From Candidatus Poseidoniaceae archaeon (GTDB taxonomy: Archaea; Thermoplasmatota; Poseidoniia; Poseidoniales; Poseidoniaceae), in the NCBI GenBank assembly GCA_022451765.1, contig JAKUNY010000048.1, positions 1-9,771 of the forward strand: 9,771 nucleotides of DNA, read 5' to 3'. The notes beneath the pieces are model-generated. The model made no database searches. It saw only the letters and a list, made by a program, of their open reading frames with translations, and had not been told where the DNA came from. This document shows positions 1-6,322 of this stretch, one piece after another. Each line of letters starts with the position of its first letter. Position 1 is the stretch's first letter. Made by a program: the position numbers and the translations under genes.

Positions 1-1545
1 GAACTCGAGTAAACAGGATTGAATGCACCCAAAATGTGTTGTTCACCTTGAACGGTTTGTGAGATTCGCACGGATGAGTAAAACACGCCTTGATGCACGA
101 GCGTGCGGAAATCGCCTCCCGATATTCCACCGCACACCCCGGGACACGTATCGTTTACCAGCCAGTATGTTTCGTTGACAACGTCATAACCCCAGACTTC
201 CATTCCTACCGTGTTGTTTCTGGCAGGGAAGTACAGCGCGTTGTCTGTTGAAAATACTGTGAAACCATTTCCAACCTCTGAAATGATGTCTGAGAACGTG
301 GTCTTCGTGGTTATTTCCCAGGTCGAGCCGTTGGACAGGTTGTGCGCCCACAAACTGTTTGTTCGTGTTTGAGTGCCCCCCTGGGTTGAACCCGTTTCTG
401 CGTCAAACAGGAGAACGTCGCCAATCAGATGAAGCATGTTGTGAGCAGCACCGCTGTTGTGGCCCGAACCACTCCATCCACCTCCTCCCGCATCAGCAAC
501 ACACCATGCGGTTTCGTTATCGATGTTGTAAGCGTAGATTTCTGTGTGACCTCCTGTGCACGTGGAACCAATGCTCGTTCGTGCCGTGTATGGTGAAGCA
601 GCGGCGTCAAAATACAGGGTATCTCCAATCACAACCGGTTCCCGCCTTGGCATGGCTGTATCCATTGAGTGTGGCGTCATATCGTATCCTGGCTCATTAA
701 GATCTGCTGCCAACCAACTGGTCCCGTTCGAAGTGTTGTAAGCATACAATGCGTGAGTGTTGATGGCCCCTGTGCCGACCTGCGCATCAAAGTAGATCAC
801 GTCGTCGATCACGATGTGCATGCGTTCCCCGGGATTTGAATCATTGGCCCCGTTGTCGAGGTCTGTAGTCCTCCAATAACTTCCATTGATGGTGTTGAAC
901 GCATACATTTCGTTTCCATAGGACTGTGAAGCATCGCAGGCATCAAAGTAAATCGTATCTCCCACGGTGGTATGGAAATTTGCACCGGGTGCGTCACAAC
1001 CGCCTACGGTTGGAGAAAGTATCGTCGTCGAATGGTTCCAATACGTGTGATTTGAGGTATCGTAGACGCCGAATTTAAACGTCTGAGAGCCAGAATGGCT
1101 TTCATCGAAATAGAGTCGATCGCCAATGACAAATGCCATTGCAAAACCATAACTCGATGCAGTCTGTTGCATCGCTCTCCATGTTGTTCCGTTTGAAGTG
1201 GAATAAACCCACAACTCATATACGCTAAATCCACTGCCGTTTTTGATTGTGAAGAACAAATCATCACCGACAAATTGAGCCAAATAATCTCCCGTGTAGG
1301 GCTGGAAGTTGGTCGCGCTGTTGATGCTGCTTATGTCGTATGTATTCCACATTGTTCCATTAACGGTGCTGAATGCGTACACGGCCTTTCTGCTGTTGGA
1401 CATCATGGCGTCAAAGTAGATCACGTCGTCGTGCTCAAGCATGAAGTAATCGGCCATCCGCGGATTGGATATGTGAATACCTGAAGGAGGAGTCGGTATC
1501 CAGGTTGTTCCGTTACCGGAACTTCCGGGAGGTGCTTGTGAGGTG
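1..1545 (-). repeat. Block 4: about nine diverged ELW-like modules, cut by the window edge
   Basis: Each module keeps h-h-h-G-D-x-h-Y-F-D-A early and h-Y-A-Y-[NDS]-T-x-N-G-[ST]-x-W late, for example VIDDVIYFDA...ALYAYNTSNGTSW and VGDTIYFDA...MYAFNTINGSYW. Compared with block 1, the modules vary widely in length because of long inserted loops, and the ELW triplet is mostly replaced by VYA, MYA, LYA or IYA. About nine can be counted up to the left edge; the ninth (HQGVFYSS...HILGAFNPVYSS) is cut or is the last. Extra cysteines (TCPGVC, CDAC-like) occur in the loops. Confidence 0.7.
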
Positions 1546-4500
1546 TAGTTGAGGGCAATCGGCGTCATTGCTTCGCTCAAATTGAGCGCTGCACCTTCCA
1601 CCGCAGAGGTAATGGTGCCGAACGGAGCCGCAGATAGCCAAACGCTTCCGATGTAGGTAACACCACTAATCGTGGCGTTAATTTCGTAGGTTGCGTTAAC
1701 CGCCTCAACCGTTGGCGTACCGCTGATGGTACACGTATTGCTGTCGATGTTCAAACCAGCAGGTAGACTGGGTGTCGCAACGCATGACATTGCGTTGGTG
1801 ACGTTGGTCATGCCACCGCCTGAGCCGCTGCCCGAGCCGCTGCTCTGTCCAGCGTTTGAGCCACTACCCACGGTAGATGCACCACTTTCTACCAAGTGGT
1901 ACAGGACACCAGTCTGTCCCGAGCTACCTGCTCTGAAGAAATAATGCATATCGCCTTGGGAATTCAAGGCAAGCGCGTTGTAAGTGGGATGCACGAATCC
2001 TGAGCTATTTGCGATCGCTTGATTAACCCATGAGCCACTCTTGTTGGTTGCATATTGGAACTGAGCACTGTTCGTACCATGTTTGGCTACGATATGAACT
2101 GTACCATCCGATTCTACGACCATATCTCCCATGGAATCCCAAGTCGATCCGGTTAATGTATAGAGGTCGCTGGACCAAGAACCACTGGCATCGTTTTTGA
2201 TGACATGTTGTCCGCCTTTCCTGTAGTAAAGATGCGTGACATCATTTGAATCGATAGCAAGATCGACACTGTAGTCACCTAGGGCGCCAGAGTCGATGAA
2301 GTCGCTAGACCAAGAACCGCCCGAGTTGTTGTACACGGAGAGATAATTTGTGTTACTCCCTCCGGACGCTGCTTCTTGTATCATTGCTATGTACACATCA
2401 CCTGCTGAATCTACGGCTATGGCGGTAGGTCCTGGATACAGGGACGAAGCGGATGCCACTGTTTCGGTTGACCAGGTTCCTGAAACGTATGAGGTGTAAT
2501 TTAGGTCTCCGCCAGTAATGAACTTATTCGAGGCAATATGGATGTTGTCTGACGAATCGATGATCATAGAGATTTCTCGGCCAACGGTCTGATCCAAAAC
2601 AATCGGAGATGACCAGACCCCATTCGATAGCGTCGTGTAATACAGATTGTCAATTCCATATGCAATGTGCGGATTATCATTTGAATCAACAGCAATGGCA
2701 TTGGCGTATCCCATTCCATATACTCCTGAATCGATCAACGTTGTCGTCCAAGAACCACCGGAATTTGTCGAATAATAGATTCCATCAGAATTACATCCGT
2801 CATAGTGAGTCAAATGATGATGGTCGTTTGAATCCATAACATGGCTAATTAATTCATATCCACAACCGGATAAAATCCCAACCGGCACTCCGTTTTCCAT
2901 GGCGCGATTGATCGTCGCACTGGTATTGAACTGGAAGGTGATATTTTCCATCGCTTCATCAATGATGAGGTCCGCACCTTCGACGCTCGGTGTGAGTTCG
3001 AGATAGGACGATGAAAGCCAAATGCTTGCCAAATAAGTGACACCACTGATAGTGGCGTTGATCTCGTAGGTTGCGTTGACCGCCTCAACGGTTGGTGTAC
3101 CGCTGATGGTGCACGTGCTGCTGTCGATGTTGAGGCCTGTTGGTAGGTTTGGTGAGGCCGTGCAAGAGGAAGCGCCTGTGACACTGACCATCGAGTTGGA
3201 CCACGTTCTTGTTCCAGTCTGTTCGAAAAGCGCAACAGTGTTGTCGTTGTGTGATACCGAGATGATTTCAAGATCACCGTCACCGTCCATGTCAGCAGTG
3301 TGTATGCCACGTGCGTCGTACGAAGTTGAAAGATCATAGGCATCCCACGAAGGGTTGGTTTGTCCATCGTTTTCGTACCAAGCGACAGTATCGTCGAGTG
3401 CAGAACCTGAAACAATGTCGAGGTCGCCATCGTTGTCCAAATCAGCAACATAGACCGATTCAGCACCAGAAGCATTCGTGACGATGTCCACGCCGCTAGA
3501 CCACGATGTTGCTTGGCCGTTGTTTTCGTACCATGCAATCGTGCTGTCCGTGTAAGATGCTGAAACAATGTCGATATCTCCATCTCCGTCCATGTCAGCG
3601 GCACGTACGTCTCGTGCACCATCTGCCGTGTTGGAAATGTCGGTCTTGGTAAACGATGGCGTCGACTGTCCGCCGTTTGCGTACCATGCGATGGTATCAT
3701 CACCCGAAGAGGCTGTAACGATGTCGAGGTCGCCATCACCATCCATGTCCGCAACGTCGACGGCGCGTGCGCTCGACCGACTGGTATCGATGTTGGTGGA
3801 AGTCCACCCTGGTGATGATTGTCCGTCGTTCTTGTACCACGCAATGGTGTCGTCATCCAGTGATGACGAAACGACGTCAAGGAAACCGTCACCGTCCATG
3901 TCCGCAACGTGCACATCCGTGGCTCCTTTCGCATTGGTATCAATATTTGATGCCGTCCAGACTGGATTACTCGCACCACTGTTCAGGTACAATTTGATGG
4001 TATTCTGAGTGAACAATGCTGCAACAACATCGAGGTCTCCATCACCATCGAGATCTTCAACATAGACTGAGCGAGCGTCAACATTTGTAGCGATATCATT
4101 TGCTGCCCAGGTGCCTGAACCACCGTTCTCCCACCATGTGACTTTACCATTGCTTGAAGTGTCGGTCTTTGATGCTGTTACGATATCTAGATCGCCATCA
4201 CCATCTACGTCGGCGGCATAGACGCCCATGGGTCCATCTGCAGAAGTAGAAATAGCCATAGGAGCCCATGATGGATTGGTGAGTGTAAACAACGAAGAAT
4301 CATTGTATTCGAAGGTAATGTTGGTCATTGGAACATCGACCGAAAGGTTCGCACCTTCGACGCTTGATACGAGTGGTAGGTAGGCGCTTGAAATCCAAAC
4401 CGTAGTCTGGTAGGTCACGCCGCTCAGGACCGCTGTGACCGTGTAGGTCTCGTTGACAGCCTCAACCGTTGGTGTACCGCTGATGGTGCACGTGCTGCTG

Positions 4501-6245
4501 TCGATGGACAGGCCCAACGGTAGAGAAGGTGAACTGCTGCAGGAAGATGCGCCGTTGACATTGGCGGGTGGAGGTGTGAATTCTGCTCCCCTGTGCGCCC
4601 ACAATTCCATACTGTTGCTACCGTCTTGCGCTGAGAAATAGAGCGTATCGCCAACGGCTATTTGCAACATGCTGGAGGAAATAGCGCTGATTCCTGAACC
4701 TGTGCCAGAAGTCATTTCAGCCACATTCCAAGTCGAATCATTTGAAGTGTCGTGAGCCCATAATTCGGCGCCTGCACCTGTGTTAAATGCATCGAAATAG
4801 AAGGTATCGCCAACGAGCACTTGCATGTTGTATCCGGGCACGCTACCGGTTGGACGACCGAAGGCGGGGGGTAAATTACATGCTCCCACACTGCAAATAT
4901 CATCCACGAGCCATGTCGAGTGATTGGAGGTATCGTGAGCCCACAATTCCACATCGGTCGACCCGTCGTCGGCTGAAAAGTAGATGGTGTCACCAACGAG
5001 GAGGTTGAGGTGTTCTCCAGGCGTGCTGTCTTGTGAGCCGCTGTTGATATCAGCCACGCGCCATGTTGAGTGATTGGAGGTGTCGTACGCCCATAGTTCC
5101 ACACCGGTCGTTCCGTCTGTGGCTGAAAAGTAGATAGTGTCACCCACAAGGGTACTGAAATACGCCCCAGGACGGCTGTGGCCTGTGCCACTGTTGATGT
5201 CTGTCACGCGCTGCGTGGAGTGATCAGTGGTATCATACGACCACAATTCAATACCGTTTGAATTTCCACCTCTGGCGTCGAAATAGATGATGTCATCAAC
5301 GAGGACTTGCATAAAGTGCCCAGGAGAACTACCCGTTACACCGCTGAAGAGATCAGCCACCAACCAAGGATCGCTGCCGTTGGAGGTGTTGTATGCATAG
5401 AGCTCGCCACCCGTGCTTCCGTCATCTGCAGAGAAGTACAACACATCATCAATCACCATCGAGAGGTGTTTACCAGGATCGCCGTGGCCCACACCACTGT
5501 TAATATCGGCAACCTGCCATGGATCGCTGCTGTTGGAGGTGTTGTGCGCCCACAATTCACGACCTGTAGTTCCATCATCTGCAGAGAAATAGAGTGTATC
5601 GCCAATCAGGAGTTCCATGAGGTTTCCAGGGTGGCTGTCGGCCGAACCGCTGTTAATGTCATCCACTCGCCATGCCGAGTGATTGGAGGTATCATGCGCC
5701 CACAGTTCTTTACCTGTACTTCCATCGTCTGCTGAAAAATAGATGGTATCGCCAACGAGGATGCTCATACTTGTTCCGGGCTGACTGGCTAGCGAGCCGG
5801 GGCGAATATCATCCACTCGCCACTCTGAATGGTTGGAGGTGTCGTACGCCCATAATTCTGTGCCATTAGTTTGATCGCTTGCATCAAAATAGAAGGTATC
5901 GCCAACGAGAATTTGCATGCTAGCCCCGGGCATTGAATACGCAGGACTATTGATGTTGGTCGCTTCCCACGTTGAATAATTTCCGTACGTTGTCGGGCCT
6001 ATGTACTCGAACGTGATGTCGGTCATGGCTTGACCTGTGATAAGGTCAGCACCTTCGACACTGGCCGTGAGCGTATTGGAAGAACCCGAACCGCCCGTTT
6101 CTGTGACGTCATCGGTTTCATCCAACGTTTGTTCGCCATTAATCCAAGGATTGAGGTTCTCGAGATACCCGACTTGCGTCATCAATATCATGAGTGTTAT
6201 CAACAACAGAGACTTGTTTGCGTTAGCAGAGCGTGCGCTGGCCAT
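1..6245 (-). CDS. Giant secreted modular protein: signal peptide, Ig-like scaffold units and four propeller-type repeat blocks (C-terminus beyond window)
   Basis: One open frame of at least 2081 codons starts at the ATG at 6245-6243 and has no stop before the left edge; I translated it throughout. Residues 1-26 form a signal peptide (basic start, then SLLLITLMILMTQVG). Blocks in order: ELW-type modules (about 86-552), Ig-like unit 1 (about 565-646), seven FG-GAP/VCBS repeats (about 650-1017), Ig-like unit 2 (about 1026-1104), seven DSND..HIA repeats (about 1105-1460), a Ser/Gly linker, Ig-like unit 3 (about 1486-1565), and diverged ELW-like modules (about 1570-2081). An in-frame TAG at 6284-6282 with no other ATG, GTG or TTG between fixes the start. 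No Shine-Dalgarno site precedes it. Many N-x-S/T sequons and paired cysteines fit an exported protein. Such repeats in known families bind calcium, glycans or proteins; the role here is unknown. No membrane anchor or catalytic domain is seen in the visible part. Confidence 0.92.
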   Translation of the reverse strand, partial: MASARSANANKSLLLITLMILMTQVGYLENLNPWINGEQTLDETDDVTETGGSGSSNTLTASVEGADLITGQAMTDITFEYIGPTTYGNYSTWEATNINSPAYSMPGASMQILVGDTFYFDASDQTNGTELWAYDTSNHSEWRVDDIRPGSLASQPGTSMSILVGDTIYFSADDGSTGKELWAHDTSNHSAWRVDDINSGSADSHPGNLMELLIGDTLYFSADDGTTGRELWAHNTSNSSDPWQVADINSGVGHGDPGKHLSMVIDDVLYFSADDGSTGGELYAYNTSNGSDPWLVADLFSGVTGSSPGHFMQVLVDDIIYFDARGGNSNGIELWSYDTTDHSTQRVTDINSGTGHSRPGAYFSTLVGDTIYFSATDGTTGVELWAYDTSNHSTWRVADINSGSQDSTPGEHLNLLVGDTIYFSADDGSTDVELWAHDTSNHSTWLVDDICSVGACNLPPAFGRPTGSVPGYNMQVLVGDTFYFDAFNTGAGAELWAHDTSNDSTWNVAEMTSGTGSGISAISSSMLQIAVGDTLYFSAQDGSNSMELWAHRGAEFTPPPANVNGASSCSSSPSLPLGLSIDSSTCTISGTPTVEAVNETYTVTAVLSGVTYQTTVWISSAYLPLVSSVEGANLSVDVPMTNITFEYNDSSLFTLTNPSWAPMAISTSADGPMGVYAADVDGDGDLDIVTASKTDTSSNGKVTWWENGGSGTWAANDIATNVDARSVYVEDLDGDGDLDVVAALFTQNTIKLYLNSGASNPVWTASNIDTNAKGATDVHVADMDGDGFLDVVSSSLDDDTIAWYKNDGQSSPGWTSTNIDTSRSSARAVDVADMDGDGDLDIVTASSGDDTIAWYANGGQSTPSFTKTDISNTADGARDVRAADMDGDGDIDIVSASYTDSTIAWYENNGQATSWSSGVDIVTNASGAESVYVADLDNDGDLDIVSGSALDDTVAWYENDGQTNPSWDAYDLSTSYDARGIHTADMDGDGDLEIISVSHNDNTVALFEQTGTRTWSNSMVSVTGASSCTASPNLPTGLNIDSSTCTISGTPTVEAVNATYEINATISGVTYLASIWLSSSYLELTPSVEGADLIIDEAMENITFQFNTSATINRAMENGVPVGILSGCGYELISHVMDSNDHHHLTHYDGCNSDGIYYSTNSGGSWTTTLIDSGVYGMGYANAIAVDSNDNPHIAYGIDNLYYTTLSNGVWSSPIVLDQTVGREISMIIDSSDNIHIASNKFITGGDLNYTSYVSGTWSTETVASASSLYPGPTAIAVDSAGDVYIAMIQEAASGGSNTNYLSVYNNSGGSWSSDFIDSGALGDYSVDLAIDSNDVTHLYYRKGGQHVIKNDASGSWSSDLYTLTGSTWDSMGDMVVESDGTVHIVAKHGTNSAQFQYATNKSGSWVNQAIANSSGFVHPTYNALALNSQGDMHYFFRAGSSGQTGVLYHLVESGASTVGSGSNAGQSSGSGSGSGGGMTNVTNAMSCVATPSLPAGLNIDSNTCTISGTPTVEAVNATYEINATISGVTYIGSVWLSAAPFGTITSAVEGAALNLSEAMTPIALNYTSQAPPGSSGNGTTWIPTPPSGIHISNPRMADYFMLEHDDVIYFDAMMSNSRKAVYAFSTVNGTMWNTYDISSINSATNFQPYTGDYLAQFVGDDLFFTIKNGSGFSVYELWVYSTSNGTTWRAMQQTASSYGFAMAFVIGDRLYFDESHSGSQTFKFGVYDTSNHTYWNHSTTILSPTVGGCDAPGANFHTTVGDTIYFDACDASQSYGNEMYAFNTINGSYWRTTDLDNGANDSNPGERMHIVIDDVIYFDAQVGTGAINTHALYAYNTSNGTSWLAADLNEPGYDMTPHSMDTAMPRREPVVIGDTLYFDAAASPYTARTSIGSTCTGGHTEIYAYNIDNETAWCVADAGGGGWSGSGHNSGAAHNMLHLIGDVLLFDAETGSTQGGTQTRTNSLWAHNLSNGSTWEITTKTTFSDIISEVGNGFTVFSTDNALYFPARNNTVGMEVWGYDVVNETYWLVNDTCPGVCGGISGGDFRTLVHQGVFYSSVRISQTVQGEQHILGAFNPVYSS
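1548..1800 (-). other. Ig-like (He_PIG-type) scaffold unit 3
   Basis: The unit reads SCVATPSLPAGLNIDSNTC, TISGTPTVEAVNATYEIN, ISGVTYIGSVWLSA, then SAVEGAALNLSEAMTPIALNYT. The cysteine pair is kept; the SVEGA strand is a little diverged (SAVEGA, IALNY instead of ITFEY). It is followed by GNGTTW, the same opening strand that precedes block 1, and then by block 4. Confidence 0.75.
1695..1749 (-). repeat. 55-bp DNA repeat, copy C (Ig-like core)
   Basis: Third copy, in Ig-like unit 3. It differs from copy A at about 6 of 55 positions, mostly silent third-base or leucine-codon changes, with one Ser to Asn change (IDSNTC). Confidence 0.88.
1812..1868 (-). other. Ser/Gly-rich linker
   Basis: The protein here reads STVGSGSNAGQSSGSGSGSG followed by GG, a low-complexity flexible segment between block 3 and Ig-like unit 3. 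Blocks 1 and 2 lack such a spacer; they pass into their Ig-like units through short segments such as EFTPPPANVNGAS and SMVSVTGAS. Confidence 0.8.
1870..2930 (-). repeat. Block 3: seven DSND..HIA repeats, predicted beta-propeller
   Basis: Seven repeats of about 40-50 residues share h-h-h-D-S-N-D-x-x-H-h-A-Y, then a variable strand, then SGSWSS plus a short hydrophobic end. Examples are IAVDSNDNPHIAYG, MIIDSSDNIHIAS, AVDSAGDVYIAM, LAIDSNDVTHLYY and VVESDGTVHIVAK. The pattern resembles sialidase/BNR-like and related propellers in marine exported proteins, but the strict Asp-box SxDxGxTW is absent, and I see no sialidase arginine triad. A binding rather than enzymatic role is therefore more likely (inference). 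Confidence 0.7.
2938..3180 (-). other. Ig-like (He_PIG-type) scaffold unit 2
   Basis: The unit reads SCTASPNLPTGLNIDSSTC, TISGTPTVEAVNATYEIN, ISGVTYLASIWLSS, then SVEGADLIIDEAMENITFQFN. It has the same cysteine pair and order of strands as units 1 and 3, and is closest to unit 3 (both have NATYEINATISGVTY). It separates the FG-GAP block from the DSND block. Confidence 0.75.
3075..3129 (-). repeat. 55-bp DNA repeat, copy B (Ig-like core)
   Basis: Second copy, in Ig-like unit 2. It lies exactly 1377 bp (459 codons) from copy A and 1380 bp (460 codons) from copy C. The intervening protein sequences are from different repeat families. Confidence 0.9.
3195..4296 (-). repeat. Block 2: seven FG-GAP/VCBS repeats, predicted calcium-binding seven-bladed propeller
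   Basis: Seven repeats of about 51 residues each carry a D-h-D-G-D-G-D-h-D loop after VxVAD: ADVDGDGDLDIV, EDLDGDGDLDVV, ADMDGDGFLDVV, ADMDGDGDLDIV, ADMDGDGDIDIV, ADLDNDGDLDIV and ADMDGDGDLEII. Most repeats then have a TIAWYxNxGQ strand. In integrin-type FG-GAP repeats this Asp-rich loop binds calcium. The first repeat is preceded by NPSWAPMAIST, which supplies the strand that the seventh (ending VALFEQTG) lacks, so the ring can close. Confidence 0.82.
4308..4560 (-). other. Ig-like (He_PIG-type) scaffold unit 1
   Basis: The unit reads SCSSSPSLPLGLSIDSSTC, then TISGTPTVEAVNETYTV, a strand pair with SGVTYQTTVWISS, then SVEGANLSVDVPMTNITFEYN. LPxGLxhDxxTxTISGTPT is the hallmark of He_PIG/putative Ig domains. 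Two cysteines flank the LPLGLSIDSST segment and are kept in all three units, probably as a disulfide. The SVEGA...MTNITFEY strand leads directly into the next repeat block rather than into another Ig repeat. Confidence 0.75.
4452..4506 (-). repeat. 55-bp DNA repeat, copy A (Ig-like core)
   Basis: This 55-bp segment encodes the IDSSTCTISGTPTVEAVN core of Ig-like unit 1. It differs from copy B (3075-3129) at only 2 of 55 positions, counted by eye. Confidence 0.9.
4590..5990 (-). repeat. Block 1: nine ELW-type modules, about 50 residues each
   Basis: Nine tandem modules follow the pattern hhhGDThYFSADDGSTGxELWAxDTSNHSxWRVxDINSGS..S.PG. The motif ELW or ELY occurs in all nine; the fifth reads IELWSYDTTDHSTQRV and has lost the Asn and the Trp of the consensus. 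The last module stops after ELWAH and has no NxSxW strand of its own. That strand appears instead before the first module (GNYSTWEATNINS, residues 88-100), as expected for velcro closure of a ring-shaped propeller. Modules 6 and 7 are very similar even at DNA level (around 5073-5140 and 4921-4990), which suggests recent tandem duplication. Confidence 0.8.
6168..6245 (-). other. Signal peptide of the giant protein
   Basis: Residues 1-26 begin MASARSANANK and continue into an uncharged hydrophobic stretch (SLLLITLMILMTQVG, residues 12-26). After it the chain turns acidic and polar (LDETDDVTETGGSGSS, about residues 41-56), typical of the start of a mature extracellular protein. No lipobox cysteine follows, so a Sec-type peptide or an uncleaved N-terminal anchor are both possible. 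The exact cleavage site cannot be fixed by eye. Confidence 0.75.
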
Positions 6246-6262
6246 ACTCGCTGGGGGCCATA

Positions 6263-6278
6263 TCCATATTATTGAATT
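6263..6278 (-). promoter_or_regulatory. Possible archaeal TATA-like element for the giant gene
   Basis: On the minus strand the 77-bp gap after the SPFH-like gene holds an A/T-rich stretch (TAATTCAATAATATGG). Its centre is about 25 bp before the ATG at 6245. In archaea transcription starts about that far downstream of TATA, so the mRNA would begin at or near the ATG. This agrees with the absence of a Shine-Dalgarno sequence (a leaderless transcript). The match to the TATA consensus is loose. Confidence 0.35.
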
Positions 6279-6322
6279 ATCCTACTAGAATAGTGGTGTA
6301 CAGGCTTCCCATCAAGCGGTTT

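Noticed and set aside
1..9. CTCGAG at the left edge as a cloning junction
   Set aside because: The giant reading frame continues through it with normal composition, so there is no sign of a break.
1870..2930. Sialidase catalytic domain
   Set aside because: No true Asp-box motifs and no recognisable arginine triad; only a general propeller pattern.
2849..3979. Minus-strand open frame of 376 codons
   Set aside because: It is a shifted-frame shadow of the giant gene. The real frame here gives seven clear FG-GAP repeats; this one gives Arg/Thr/His-rich text, open only because the underlying codons repeat.
3568..5735. Several plus-strand open frames of 60-146 codons
   Set aside because: Antisense reflections of repetitive coding sequence; their translations repeat with the period of the sense repeats and show no family features.
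4590..5990. CRISPR-like regular repetition
   Set aside because: Period of about 150 bp with no conserved short repeat and spacer layout; it is a coding protein repeat in frame.
6223..6267. 14-codon minus-strand reading frame overlapping the giant gene start
   Set aside because: No ribosome site, and the possible TATA element would overlap its start codon; probably chance.
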